A DNA stretch of 64,000 nt, taken from NCBI GenBank assembly GCA_007258455.2, contig VDFB02193867.1:568097469-568161468 (forward strand). The letters are read 5' to 3'. The DNA comes from Sequoia sempervirens (lineage: Eukaryota > Streptophyta > Pinopsida > Cupressales > Cupressaceae). A program made the position numbers and the translations under genes. Below, in pieces: positions 35,931-48,633 of the stretch. The number at the start of each line of letters is the position of its first letter. Position 1 is the stretch's first letter. Below the pieces are notes generated by a model. That model ran no database searches. It saw only the letters and a program-made list of their open reading frames with translations, and was not told the origin of the DNA.

Positions 35931-36182
35931 TTAGGCGATCAAATTGCAAAACAAGTAGACGAACTGTACTGAATCGTTGGCGGGAATGGGATAAGTAATT
36001 CTTTTATACAATCCCAAGGAAATATCAGACTCGATTAGCGACACCACAGGAATCTTGTTCCTCGCAGCTTCAATAATAGAGGAAGACTCCCTCTCTGCAT
36101 TCATCGCCACCAGGCAATCTAGCCTCAGTGCAGGCACGCCTCCTATGATAGATCTACCGCCTGCTTCCCTCGTATTTGACAA
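35931..36182 (-). pseudogene. rps2: Mitochondrial-type ribosomal protein S2 (uS2m) fragment
   Basis: Encodes LRLDCLVAMNAERESS, IIEAARNKIPVVSLIESD and YKRITYPIPANDSVQFVYLF, followed by CNLIA and a stop. This is the well-conserved C-terminal part of plant mitochondrial S2 (DCLV..N, EA..IPVVS..DS, ITYPIPVNDS, FVYLF). The protein is a component of the small mitoribosomal subunit. Only about 70 residues match; the rest of S2 is missing upstream, and an in-frame TGA lies at about 36229. A splice acceptor TTGTATTTTCAG ends at 36271, suggesting a nuclear gene with an intron. Whether it is a relic of a transferred gene or the last exon of a working one cannot be settled here. Confidence 0.7.
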
Positions 36183-36416
36183 GCGAATCCTTGTGAACAG
36201 ACTGGTAACTCCAAAACACAGAATTATTCATCGCTCCTTGCTGACACTGTGGTTGCTACGGATGAAGGGCCTGAAAATACAACTGGGGTTAGCTCCAAAG
36301 TATACGCTGGTGTTGCATAACCATTTAAGGATGATGATGAAGACAAGGCAGTGAAACAACAACTCAAAGCCGAGGTAAAAGCAACAAAGGCCATGAAGCA
36401 TAAAAATAGAAATTAC

Positions 36417-36470
36417 CCTCTCCCTTCTGATGTTTCCTTGCTCTCCTCCTGTCATAACCGCCATTGCCAT
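36417..36470 (-). other. Possible first exon upstream of the S2 fragment
   Basis: ATG at 36470 opens MAMAVMTGGEQGNIRRER, followed by donor GTAATTT at 36416. The next acceptor (36271) lies about 145 bases on. The reading phase does not join cleanly to the S2 frame, so this is a weak call. Confidence 0.25.
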
Positions 36471-37359
36471 TTTATTCTAAAGGCGGCCACTTGAAAAAGC
36501 AATAGAAATAGGCAAATAGGGAATACATGCAGACATTACTTCAACTCGCATGCAAAACCCCAAAAGTCAAGGTAAAATTAACACAGTACGCAGGGAGTAG
36601 CTGGTACAGTGTTCGATCTGAATGATTCATTTATTTTTCACCCATACTCCTGGCAGGACGCCCATACCGAGTGCAGAGGAACAGCGTACAGAGTCAAGAA
36701 AGTGAAAATCCAACCGCAAAAAATGCCTTCGCAGGGAGGAAAATGCCTTCGCATGTCTCAGGTGGGATTCCAGCCGGAATAGTCTCAGCCGGCATTAGAC
36801 ATGAGACTTTTCCAGTTGAATGCTCACCTATAATAGCCTATCGGCTAATTATATATATTCATGTTCAATATGCCTAATAGGATATGGTCTACGAGGTTCT
36901 TGTTTGGTTACATCTTGGTTTAGGACTTCTTTTTAAGTCTTCATCAATAGCATCCAAGCATATGCAAACATTTATCATCATGTTAAACATCTCCTCGATG
37001 AACTCACCAACTTAGAGTACATTGTCTTTTGAATCAATCATTTTTTTAGTCCACTCGGACTACTAGCATAATTAAGAATATCAAATCTAATTTTTTATCA
37101 ATGATACATATTTCTTTCAGCATTCTTTATTTTATTTTTTCATCTTTAATGTGATTAATAGGACATGATCTACCAACTTTTTGTTCATTATCACTTTCAT
37201 TACATTTCTTTTTTGAGTGCTCTTGATCACTTAAATATTGAAAAATGTATACGTGATGAATATGTTACGGCAATGAATTGCAATATGTCACGACAATAAA
37301 GTATTGAAGGTGAATTGTTGACAGTAAATTGTTGACAATAAATTTTCCTAGTCATATGA

Positions 37360-37686
37360 AATGAGATATGTGCATGCCACCACAGTGTCCCTTCCTGACC
37401 TCTGATTGTAAAATTGTAGGTATATTTATCCATTGACTGTTACAATTATCTGCGCGTTACACACTCTTGTCACACTATGTGCTGCGATCTGTAACAGCGA
37501 AAACAATATAAACTAGTTCAACGATTGTTATGTCAAGCTTAATATAACGGTTAGGATTTTAAAGAATCGTTGAAAGAAACTTACAGTGAAATTCTGTTGC
37601 ACAAGAGCTGCAGAAACCGCCCATGGTGTAACGAAAAGTAAACAAAAAAGCGAGCCCAATTTCACCGTACTTGACAACCTTGTCAT
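37360..37686 (-). pseudogene. Laccase 5' part, truncated
   Basis: Exon 1 (37686-37585) encodes a signal-peptide-like MTRLSSTVKLGSLFCLLFVT, then PWAVSAALVQQNFT, ending at donor GTAAGT. After an acceptor (CTGTTACAG) exon 2 starts at 37488 with SVTRVCNAQIIVTVNG, the laccase segment just after the secretion signal. It then jumps with a frame change to YTYNFTIRGQEGTLWWHAHI, the second conserved block with the first copper-binding HxH. About 40-50 residues between the two blocks, including the HWHG motif, are deleted. Similarity ends after HAHIS; the remaining ~450 residues are absent. Laccases are secreted multicopper oxidases that polymerise lignin monomers. This copy cannot encode an enzyme. Confidence 0.8.
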
Positions 37687-39429
37687 GGTTAATCTGTAGA
37701 GCAACGTCACTTAATCTGTAAAGCAATTTAGAAATCTTGAAGCCTATTTTTATGTTCCCCGAAAACATGATATTTGTTTTTGACCCGGTCAAATCGTTTC
37801 AAAAAACACAAACAATTGCGCTTTCGTAACAACACAATTAGATAGTCAATTGGAGCGCCCGTGACTAGGACAGTAACGTGAATTGTGAATAGATTCTATC
37901 ATACCTTTTTATACATTTGTAATTGTAATTGTTGGCCGGGCTTTGTTTAAGAGAAAGTCTTATCAGGTGTACGAGAAAAAGAACTGTTGATCATCAAAAC
38001 TTGTGCTTCTCTAACAATATTATGGGAAATTCAGCAAGTGGGGAACTAATTTTTCACTTCACTGAATACCTCTGGGATTTTTATAGAAAGTTGGCTCTTC
38101 TCTGTGTTTTGGGGAAATAGGTAGAAAAAAGTGTGAATAAAACATAAAAGGGGCGATGCCTCAAAGCTTTTATAACGTTTCTAACTTAAAGATGTTTCTT
38201 GTAACTGATATGATGGACAAAAATTCCATAGACCCTTCATTGTTGGGAAGAGAACAAACAACAAAGGCTTAGTGAAAGAACAGTGTAGTTATTCAGATAT
38301 TCCCGTGGGAAGCATCCATTTAGGTTCATCAGTTATAAGAATGCTCTACTGATTAAAAAAAGTATGAAAACTCACATAACACTCTTCCCTTTATAGCATA
38401 ATATGAAGAAAGACTAATTTTTATGAAGAATGGAAAAGTTTAAAAGACAGCCCAATTTTTGAAAGCTAACATTCAACACAAAAGCTTAACGACATGAAGA
38501 TTAACAACACATACTATCAAAGTAGGTTTAACACAATGCTTTAATCATGAAAGAAAAATAAACAAGAAACTTGAATAAGGCCATATCTGTGCACAAGTTT
38601 AGAGATTTCTTATAAATAGTTCATACTTCAAATAAATGAACAGAATAAACAAAGGTCGGATGCCAATCCGATGATAGTTCAGACTTTAAAAATATAACAT
38701 GCCAGAGAAATAACAATGTTCTATAGCACCTACTTCTAAAAAGAAAACTCCCTACTAAATTTATCTTCAAAGAAAAGAGTTCTTGAAGCAAATTTTTCCA
38801 ACCCTTAAAACATATCGCCAACTTTTATTTATAGCCAACAAAAGAGAGCACTGCCATAAAATTTTCTGGAAGTAAAAATTGCGAGGTGCCTTAGCCTAAT
38901 AGCTCATGATCTGATCCTGGATCTTGATTAGGTCGCAAAGATCATTGTTCATTAAGTTTCAACTACAACATTAATAGTTCTTTAGATATTTAGCGAAGAT
39001 AGCTATCAGAGAATGATTAGATTGTAAAGAATGCATTCTGGCAAAAAATTGATTGGTCAATATCGAGGTTGACGATGCTGAGTCAAAGTCTCCATTCCGA
39101 AAGAAAAATACACACTGTGCTCTGACAAGCTCCACCCAAAGGGATCACTCTGCAAAAAAAAACAAACTTCCTGAAGAAAAAGATGACGTGTCAAGTAGGA
39201 GGAGACTTCTAGCATTGTGAGAATGGCTTTGGAGAGAAACTCCACCCAGCTGACATGTGTCCCAGCCCACAGCCGAAAGAAAAATGATATGTAAAAATTT
39301 GTGCAGCCACCACGTGGTGTATTGCATGTTTTTTGGAAACAACTTTGTTTATTTGAGCGTGGATTAGTCCAAAGCTGAAAAAGAGCAAGGGTCAAAAACT
39401 CAAAAAAGACTAAGGAAAAAATTACTTTA
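37687..39429. other. Low-copy DNA, no supported genes
   Basis: The part next to the laccase start may be its old promoter (TATA-like ATAAAAATAGG near 37750 on the minus strand). 39057-39400 is richer in GC, with a CCACGTGG palindrome at about 39309. Open frames there lack known motifs. Confidence 0.35.
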
Positions 39430-40513
39430 CACCTTGAATGAAAGGGAAGTGTGTTTACTCTATGTTCTAAACCATATGAAAGGAAATCCCATTTTCCATT
39501 ATTTCACTTGATAATTAGCTCTTGAAAACTCTTGAATGCTCTTGTAAACATTTGAATGCTCTCATAAACTTAAATTCACTATAAGGAATGCTCTCATGAA
39601 AGTCTTGGATGAAAATGAGTGAACTAACTTTGTATTTGTACTTGTTTATGTCAAATTTCCTGAAATTACAACACTACAAGCTAACATCAGATCTAGGAGT
39701 ATAATCCTATCAAGAATTTAAATTTAATTTAATTTTAAGCCAAATGGGACTCATACATGAGAAGTCACGTATGAGTCCCATTAGGCTAGGCTTAGGGACA
39801 CATTTTTCAAGAAAAGCTTATATTCATGTGAAATCAAGATCGGGGCCCCAAAACACAGGTGGGAACCATACACCCAACGTGGCGTATGAGTCCTAGATCA
39901 CTAAATCTAGACCACACAATCTAAAAAGACACGAATTTTACGATTAAATGCTAGTTTATGTCAAGATTATCTGCAAAAATATGCATTAATTAAGGCTTGT
40001 GGATGCAAAATAAGGCCAAATAAGGCATAAAGAAGCCCCATTGATAATGAAAACTCTAGATCAATGTGAAAGTGTGGTACAACACTTTATAACACCCTGA
40101 ATAAGGTACAATTAAGTTCATTTAGTTCACAAGGGCCCAAGACCTAATGTGAATGTGTTAAACACAATACAACATGCTAAATCGAGGCAACATATTAGGG
40201 AGTACATTTTCTATCATTACATATATGCATCCTCGTTTATCCTTTTGATTATAGTTCAACATCAAATCCTTTTTAAATCCCCAAGGACCGAAACCAAAAC
40301 ATTAAAATTTTAAATAGGTCACCTTTAGGCTAGGGACACCCTCACCCCTAACAGGGTGATTTTGGCCCAAATTTGTTAGGATGTTGAGGATTTTAATATA
40401 TTTTCTAAAAATGACCCTAAAATAAATAAATTATTAATATAATAAATGTGATAGGTAAAATAGGGTTCAATATAGTGTGAAATTGTCAAGGGTAACAATT
40501 TTACGATGCTATA
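39430..40513 (-). repeat. LTR remnant, palindrome-bearing, minus orientation
   Basis: The right part (40240-40513) matches the start of the G2 3' LTR at 14330-14584 (CCCCAAGGAC, AATAGGTCACCTTTAGG, TTTTGGCCCAAATTTG). The left part has two palindromes of the ATACRCC/GGYGTAT kind, at 39746-39779 and 39861-39894. It also has, on the minus strand, ACATTCACATTAGGTCTTGG-like text shared with A-group LTRs. Boundaries are approximate. Confidence 0.5.
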
Positions 40514-40956
40514 GTGTATAAAACCCTTTTCCTATTAGAAAGTATGTCATTGATGAAGGAGCATCCTTGGAAAAAAGGAATCATTATCACCTTTTTTTTA
40601 TTTTAGTATACTTTTTTACCAATATTTTTAATGTTTTCAAGTCATTTTCCAATAAGGTGTGGTCAACTTTTTCGAGTCTCACATCAATTCCTAAGAGGTA
40701 CTATGCATAGAACCAAATTATATTTGAAGGCTCCTATCTCAAAAAAATTATTAAATACGAGAATGCATATGACCGTATTGGAGTACATGCTAAATGATGT
40801 GATGTTCTCAATTCCAAGGTCAACTAATTATCAAGATATTGCATATTGGAAATATTGATCCTCATTGCATTCTTTTAGGTCAATACATTGCATTTTCATG
40901 GGATATGTATCATTTTACATCCATAAACAAACATACACATTATTCTATTAGAATTT
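40514..40956. other. Spacer, no supported features
   Basis: AT-rich; one short open frame at 40631-40858 has no motif. Confidence 0.35.
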
Positions 40957-43900
40957 TAAGACATCAAGATAGAGAGAATATTAATTTGATAATAAGACTA
41001 GAAGAATAGTCTTGAGAAGGTCAACTAAGAGTAGAATAATAGGATTATCTTAGAGTTTCTATATTCTCAAATATCTTATTTAATTTGATTTATAATTAAA
41101 TAGTTGTGGTATAGCATGTGGAAAGATCATCAAAGATTATTTTCCTAATTCTTTTATTTCAATCATGCATACTTATTATTAATTCCAATATGCAATGTTT
41201 GAAATATAAAATATTACTTAACTATTACGGATTTGCATAATTATTCATGGTGAGTGAGTGCATAATTAGACCCACCAGCCTAATACTACATTATATGGTA
41301 TTAAAACATGATATCTAAACCAATGGAAGATAATTAGATTAATTTAAATTGAATACAACTATACTTGATATATTGTATGTCTAAAGGGTGAAGGTTGTCA
41401 GAAAATATTTTATCATTCATTTATTTACTTTAATTGAGATTCCTTAATTTGAGTATTCTAGTATGTATTTGTTGGGTAAAATATTATATGGTGAATTATG
41501 GGCTAGTTGTAAATAAATATCCAATTGTTAGGTAGTTTGCACTAAATCTTATGAATTTGCATCGTAAAAATGTCTCCTAAAAGGATGGAGAAAGGATTAG
41601 CTATAGATATCCACATTGTTGAGTGCATTGATGGGATGTTTAACACTCAAAACTCAGTATTCAATTTGTAACATGTAATAAATTAACTGAAACTGTTGTG
41701 AAAATATAGAAATTGAAACTTCTTTATGTTTTTATATGACAAACACTATGCAATTTTTTACTTTTTCATTTCTTTTTTTATCAAAATATACATGCATAAT
41801 TGCCAAATTAAAACTATTGAAAGTTGCATTTAGATTTTAACATGACATATAATTAGGATTTCAAAAGGTTTTAAAATGTAATAAATTTTAGGTTCACCAA
41901 AATGTGATATGAGAAAAAGGGACCTAGGGTATGAATCACACCTTTTCCTACATCACAATGGAAGGAACCAAAAATGATCACAAACATCCACTTGGCTACT
42001 AACCTTAATGGAGGAGCTAGAATGGTGGATTAGGGTTTTGGTTCTTTCTTTGGGGGATGATTTGATATTGATTAATTGGTTGTTGATTGAATTAATTTGA
42101 TAATGTAAATATGCATCTCAGTCAACTATGAAAATACAACAAACTATTATGATTTAAAGAAAACACAAAACAAAAAGCCAAAAATAGAGTACAAAACAAC
42201 AAAGTATAAATGTAGAGGAACCTAGTGTATAAATCTAAGTTTGATTTGGTTTGCTAAGGGAACTTGTGCCATAGGCCTAGAAGTGCAAACCATTAGAATC
42301 AGAATTCAAATCTCAGATGACCATTTTCTATAGGTTATTCCCTTCTGAACTCAGTGTCAAAACTTCATCTATCACTGATAAATTTGAATTTCCATAATTT
42401 GTTGACTTTTAATATGTAAACTACACACAGGGAAGAGGAGAAAGGGTTGTGCCATATAGGGGCTTTCCTAAGTCAAACCTTGTTTTGGTATTTCTATGTC
42501 CACAATAGCTATGATGATATAAAAATAGTGCTTACACTAGGTTGGGCAAATACAAATGGATAATTGAATGATAAATTGACAAGTGCTACAATTTATTACT
42601 CAGATCAACATCCCTTGATGGATTGAAGTCATTAAACCCATCATTTTGAAGGATAATTGGATGCTTGATTTGAAGTCTTTCAATTGTTAGTTCTCACAAA
42701 ACAAATAAACATGAAACAAAAATAAAATCACATAAAAACTTGATGCATCAAGCTAACATGATACTTGACTGAAATAATGTTGCAATAATTCTTCTAATTC
42801 TGCTCTTGACTGCTTTTTTAGATGCTAAATTTTAATCTCAATTGCCTTAGGATTTCAAATGGAAAAAAATACTTGTATTTATATATATTTCTTTAATTAC
42901 TCACAAATTAATTACCAATAGATGACAAGAAAATTAAGTATTTCTAAAAAAGTTTGATAAAGAAAGTAGGGGAAAGGGCCCCTAAACCCAAACAAGAGAT
43001 CAAAATTCAAGCCACAAGGAAAACAATTTAGCACCAACAAAATAGACACACCAAAATAGATGGACTGACACCAAAGTGAAATAGAAAAAGGCCAACCAAC
43101 TCTACCATAGTACATAAAAAAGAAACCATATAACTATCTGAATAAAATAAAAAACATAATATAGCTAAGAAAAAACAAGAGGCATGTAGACGCAACAATG
43201 ATCTAGGCATGCAAGACAAATAATAAACAAACTCAAAACCCTAACTAATTCTTAGGACTATTGATCAAGTCCCATTCCATCTTTAACTAGTCCAACTCCT
43301 CACTCCATGCATCATCGTCTTCAGCTACTCTATCCTCAAATGACATTTGCATTTCTTGATAGGGATCCTTTCTTCTCTATGACTTCCTTATTTATCATTG
43401 ACAGTTCCAAAAATGCTCTTCTCATAATTTCATGAGTGATGAATATCAACTTTTTAAATGCTTTTTCTAGCCTATTAACTTTTTCCTACAACACAAGAAA
43501 CTAGGCCTTATAAAACTAGAGACATATCTTCCTACATCATTTCATTTTTAGGGTTCATCATTGTTTGCATATTAACTGCATTGTCATTTTTTGTAGTCTC
43601 CTTCTTTGTCCTCTTCCTCTGAATCCTTCAGAACCTCCAGAATAGAACCCTCAGTCTCCTCATCTTCTTCTTCACTACTAATAGATTCCTCCTCAATGTC
43701 CCTATTGAGAACCACCACCGACTCTTTTTTGCTTAAATCCAAGAGCTCCTTCTCACCTAATGGATCATCTTCAGGTTCTTCAATCCCCGGCTATTTCCTT
43801 TGGCATTTTTCCTTGCCAATCTAGCAAACCATTTTCCTCCTTTCCCACTACTTGAATCACCCACTTGGAATTCTCCCTCCTCATCACAAATCTATGTTGA

Positions 43901-43997
43901 CATTGACATATTTAAATTGGGGCCAAAATAAGTTGGAGAGGGGCACCACCACCCTAATCTAGACCTATTTTCAGGCTTTGAGTTTCATGTTTTATAA
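40957..43997 (-). repeat. LTR-B repeat, copy 2, left part
   Basis: Same order and orientation as 24774-28043 and closely similar by eye. The copy is interrupted at 43997 by GypA and resumes at 61912 with GATAAATATTATATCATAAC, exactly where copy 1 continues (27895 onward). Flanks TATAA (43993-43997) and GATAA (61912-61916) are the target duplication of GypA. Confidence 0.75.
42940..43950 (-). mobile_element. Retroposon remnant inside LTR-B copy 2
   Basis: Counterpart of 26872-27850. It has GGGCCCTTTCCCCTAC on the minus strand at the tail, a shortened A-rich tail, and charged helical remnants upstream (EKVNRLEKAFKKLIFITHE). Decayed. Confidence 0.4.
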
Positions 43998-44227
43998 TGT
44001 GTCATAGAAAAAAGGGTCTCTTGCTTGACATGGGAATAATTCATGATAAATTGGACTTAATGAGGCCTTGATTTAGTGTTCTAAGGAATTTTATGCATCC
44101 ACACTAGTTCTTGGACCCTTGCAAATCGAATAACATGCTTTTATTGATGTCTTGTAAAGGTGTTGTAAAGTGTTGTAAGATACTTTCACACTTTTCTAGA
44201 CTTAATGAACCCATTTCTCCCTAATTT
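43998..44227 (+). repeat. GypA 5' LTR, first part
   Basis: Starts TGTGTCATAGAAAAAAGGG, parallel to the 3' LTR at 59121 (TGTGCCATAGAAAAAAGGG). It is cut at the C1 insertion; the left copy of the C1 target duplication is AATTT at 44223-44227. Confidence 0.85.
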
Positions 44228-45439
44228 TATTGAATTTTGTGGTTGTGTTGTTAATATGTGGTTTTCATTGATGTCAACACTATTAGAATAAATTAATTTG
44301 AAGTTCTATATGTTGAGGATATTGAGAAAATTGTAATAAATGAGTTGCGGGTTGTCAATTGTAAAGTGAAGTTCAGTGTAACCGACATACTGGTGGTTAT
44401 TTTTGTACATTGTTGATCAGAGGTTGTGGACTAAAGGGTTTTTTACTGAGTGTATCTAGTTTATCCAAATTGAGTTTTATAGATCCACATGAAGATTTGA
44501 CCAAGTTATGAATATTTTCATTCTGACAGTTTTTATGTTTCTTTAGTTAGTTTAGTTGTTGTGGATGCTTCTCTTGTGATTCGTGATGCTTTTGGATGTT
44601 TCTAGATCATTCTCTATCTTTTTTTCACATCTACATTGATCGTTGTGCTCATGATCCAAGATTTTCTCTTGCGTGCTCATATTTTTTTGTTCTTGGCTGA
44701 CATAGTGTTTTAGCGTGTTTTGGATCTTCGAGGAGAAATTAACTAAATTTTTTTCATATTGAAGATGTTTTTCTGGGTCCTCACTAAGTTGTGGTTGACC
44801 TTGGTTGATTCACATTGATAATCTTTAATGTTTTGGGCTAACAGTTTATATTCATTTATTATTTTTGCTGTGGTCGGCTTATAGTGATGAAATTTCTTGT
44901 TGTAGATATATATAAAATTGATTGCTCATTTCATTTGATGTATGCCAAATGTGTGTGTGCACGAATAATGTTCTAAATCATTCTAAGGAAGAGCAAAGTG
45001 TGAAGAAGAGTGAAGAAGAATGGAGAAGTTTTCATGTGCTTAACTGGAACTGTAATCAGGTATTAACAGATAATTTATCAATTCAAAATCTAGATGGTTG
45101 TAATCTAAATCTCTTTGTAAGCTAGTGTGTCTTCCTTTATAATTGAGCAGTGAGCTCTAGGAAATGTGTCTAAATGCATGTGCATTCCCCATATTTCATT
45201 TTCATTATACTTTTAACAAGGTATAATCTTGTGGACTAACCTCCATCATGGTTTTTCCCCTAATAGGGTTTCCACATAAAAATCTTGGTGTTATGTGTGT
45301 TTCTAATGTGTTGATGATTTATGTTTTCATGGTTAATTATCAGATCTAAGAATAAGGTTTAATAAGTTGAATAAGTTTTGAATTTTTGTGTCAATTGATT
45401 CACCCCCCTCTTAGTTGTCTACCCTTGTATTTCCAACCA
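44228..45439 (+). repeat. C1 5' LTR
   Basis: Begins TATTGAATTTTGTGG (TG changed to TA), aligned with TGTTGGATGTTGTGG of the 3' LTR, and ends TTCCAACCA. Confidence 0.85.
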
Positions 45440-45440
45440 T

Positions 45441-45451
45441 TGGTATCAAAG
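45441..45451 (+). other. C1 primer-binding site
   Basis: TGGTATCAAAG, one mismatch from TGGTATCAGAG, next to the LTR end. Confidence 0.8.
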
Positions 45452-45493
45452 AAAGTTCCTTGGAAGAATTTTAACAGCTTAAGGTGATCCGAT

Positions 45494-46420
45494 ATGGAAA
45501 GTTACAAGAAGGATAGTCCAATATTTGATCGAACAAATTATTCTTTGTGGAAGACTCAAATGGAGTGCCATCTGAGATGCATAGGTGAAACCTACTAGAG
45601 AATTGCAAGTAATATGTATATTATTCCATAGAATGGTCCTACTACTTTCTGCTAAGATCAGAGATGTTGAGTATAATATATGGGCTAAGGAAGCCTTGTT
45701 GAGTGCTTTGATTGATTCTAAGATGAAAAATGTTATGGATCTGAAGACTACTCATGAGATCTGAAAAAGGTTGGAAACCTTGTATGAAGGTGATGCTAAT
45801 GTGAAGATTTCTAAGTTGCAGAGTTTGAAAGGGAAATATGAAAGGCTGAGAATGGGTAATGATGAGAAGATTAATGCTTTCATCCAAAGAGTGAATGAAC
45901 TTGTATGTGGTATTAGATGTGTTGGTGGAAAGATAGATGAATTTGAGATTGTTGCTAAAGTGCTTAGATCCCTACCTGATTCTTACAAAGTCAAAGCTAG
46001 TACTATTGAAGAGCTGCAAACTATAACAAACATAACCAGAGATACGTTGGTTGGTAAGTTGACTACTTTTGAGTTGAGTGAATTTGGTGATGTCCTTCCT
46101 AAGGTTGAATCTGCATTTAAGGCTACTACTTCTGGAAGAGATACACAGAGATATGATCTAGGTGAAAGTTCATCTAAGAAGACATTCAAGTATGAGGATG
46201 AAATCAGACAGATTGAAGAGGAAAGAGAGCTAGAAGAACTGGAAGCACTTAATTTCAAAAGAGTGCCGAGAGGAAAAGGTAAGTATGAAGGAAAATTGCC
46301 TCTCAAATTTTTTTCTTGCAATAAGTAGGTCATTTTGCATCAAGGTGTCCAAAAAGAGCTGCTAAAACAAAACAAAACAAGCCTAGATTTTACAAGAAGT
46401 GTTACTATGCTACTAATGAA
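45494..46420 (+). pseudogene. C1 gag polyprotein part, decayed
   Basis: Starts at ATG 45494 with MESYKKDSPIFDRTNYSLWK, the usual Copia gag opening. After stops and a frame shift (about 45595-45660) it continues as LDSK-type gag with WAKEALLSALIDSK and KRLETLYEGDANVKISKLQS, then RVNELVCGIRCVGG, VAKVLRSLPDSYK and TFELSEFGD, open from 45771 to 46325. The zinc knuckle reads FSCNK, then GHFASRCPKR, with a one-base deletion at 46325 that creates a TAG. The first cysteine of the CX2CX4HX4C knuckle is phenylalanine. The protein would form the virus-like particle that packages element RNA. Confidence 0.85.
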
Positions 46421-46423
46421 GGC

Positions 46424-46816
46424 GTGACAGATGATGAATCTAATAAAGGAAATAGAAGTGATGTTGAATGGGTATTTATTGCTATCAAAGAAAATAATCC
46501 TATACCTATTGATTCTGTTGGTTGTACAAATGTGGAGAAATCCCTTACTACTCGAGTTGAAGAGAAATATGAATGGGTAATTGACAATGGATGTTCACAT
46601 CATATGACGAGAGACAAAAGTAAGTTTGTAAGCTTGGAAAAGTATGATGGTGGTGTTGTGAGATTTGGTGATAATACAGCTAGTGTGACCCATGGAAGAG
46701 GTTGCATTTCTCTTGATGGTAAGCATAATACTGATGATGTTCTATATGTAGAAGGCTTGAACCATAATCTTTTGAGTGTTGGTCAAATGGTTGATAAGGG
46801 ATACAATCTTCAGTTA
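46424..46816 (+). pseudogene. C1 protease, cut by a solo LTR
   Basis: Contains WVIDNGCSHHMT, the Copia aspartic protease motif (here D-N-G), then VRFGDNTASVTHGRGCISL and LYVEGLNHNLLSVGQMVDK. It ends at YNLQL, where an A-group LTR inserted. After the LTR the reading resumes with FKDGK and then KILSSKNE. Confidence 0.85.
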
Positions 46817-48633
46817 TGTGCCATAGTTCTAAAAAAGTACCCTTTGCTTGACATGGGATTAATTCATGATAAAATAGACTTAATGAGGTCTTAATCTAGT
46901 GTTTTGAGGTATTTTATGCATCCACGCTAGGTCTTGGACCCTTGTGAATTGAATAACATGCTTTTAACATCTTGTAATGGTGTTGTAAAGTCATGTAAAA
47001 GGACTTTCACGCTTTTCTAGACTTAATTAACCTACTTCTCCCTAATTCAACATTATAAAATGTGTTTAATAACATTATTACATCAATCTAGAATATTCTT
47101 AATGTAAACTTAATGATAAAATAGTGTTGTAATGTTCTTGCACATTCACATTGTTTCTTGTGTCTTTCTAGGCTATGTGGACTTCATTTTAGTGTTGTAA
47201 AGTGTATTTAATTACACTTTCCCATTGATTTATGTGTCCCAATCCCTATTTAACATTTACATCATCACTAATGGGTCCCTAATGACCCATATTGTGCATC
47301 TCGAGGCTTAAATTGATCAAATACCTGACAAATTTTTAATTTAAACCTTATTTCCTTATCCCCTAGCTTATGAGTTGTTGAAATGGCCCATGTGGGACCC
47401 ATTCACCATGCATGGTGAATCAGTCCCATCCAGGTGGGAACCATTTTCCATGTGTGGCGAATGAGTCCTATCTGGCCCCATTTTGACCTTTGAGTGGGAA
47501 AAAAGTGAAATTTAAAGTTTAGTTTCACTACATGTTGGTCTGTGATGTGGTTTTATGTGGTACTAAGACACAATTATCTATAAATAATTTTTTTTATCCT
47601 AATTTTTCATCTCTCAATCTAACAACTCATTCTTACATATCTCATCATCAATTCATCTTCTATCTTCTCATCCAAGTCAAGCAAGCTAGGGTTTCTTCAT
47701 TAGAAGTTATCAAGTTAGCTTTATAAAGCATTCAAGGGATGAATCTTCATGTTGTTTTGTAGACTTTCAAGATCTATCATCATGGAAAGGTAAACATCTC
47801 CATTTTTTCATGTTTCATTACTTTATTTCATCACTTTGGTTTAATTACCTAAAAGGGGTTTGACTAAGGCAAGCCCCCATGCCTAGGTAACAATCAACAT
47901 CTCTTCTTTTCTTCTTATGTGTTTGTATATTTAGACATCTTGGAGGCTTAGGAATAATTGAATATTGAATTTAAAATTCATTCAATTCATCCCTTAATCA
48001 TTCAAGTCAAAGAATCAACAAGAAGTCACCTTCAGACCTGTAAATTAGAGTTTCGGAAGCGGACACCTGTAGGGCATCAAAGTGTAGATCGGAAGCTTTG
48101 GAATCCACTTTTGAAGAATCAAAAATTAAAAAGTGGACTCATTCACCATGGGTGGAGAATAAGTCCCACCATAGGGTCAATTTTGAGTTTCTGCATTTTT
48201 GAGTATCCTTTTGTCAGAAACGGGTTCTGGTACAGTTTACTAAAACTGGGATTGATTTACCCAGAATGGTGAATGAGTACCACCAGGCCTAAATTTTAGC
48301 ATCAACAACATTTCAAAAGAAATTTCCAGTCCTCATTAATATTCCAAGTGCACACTTTTAGTCTAGTCCATTTCTATTGCATTTTTCCATTTATTTGTAG
48401 GTGATTTTGCAATACACAATGTGTTTTCAAAAAAGTCATATTTAATAGGTTTTGCATGTTTAATCAATCAATTAGTTCTTATAAATACATTTATATCATC
48501 TCATTTAGCATGTATAACATCATACATAACATAAATTGAATGATTCCTTTAGCATTTTTGGCCTACCTCTCTCCTTTTAGGTGAAAGACCCTAGGAGAGT
48601 TAGAGTCTTTTGGTGCTAAAAATCTATGATTCA
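46817..48633 (+). repeat. Solo LTR of the A group inside C1
   Basis: A 1.8-kb LTR starting TGTGCCATAGTTCTAAAAAAG and ending AATCTATGATTCA. It is collinear with 17876-19676 and with both GypA LTRs, and carries the four palindromes (near 47398-47430, 47435-47470, 48135-48167 and 48246-48280). It interrupts C1 between protease and integrase. Flanks (AGTTA and CTTGT) do not give a clean target duplication; Q-F codons on either side suggest a blurred one. No internal sequence, hence solo. Confidence 0.85.

Noticed and set aside
39057..39395. 112-codon minus-strand open frame, partly GC-richer, with a CACGTG box nearby
   Set aside because: No recognisable motif, overlapping frames equally open, and no clear splice or start context; left as unassigned DNA.
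46817..48633. A complete second Gypsy element within C1
   Set aside because: Only LTR sequence is present between the protease and integrase parts of C1, so it is a solo LTR.
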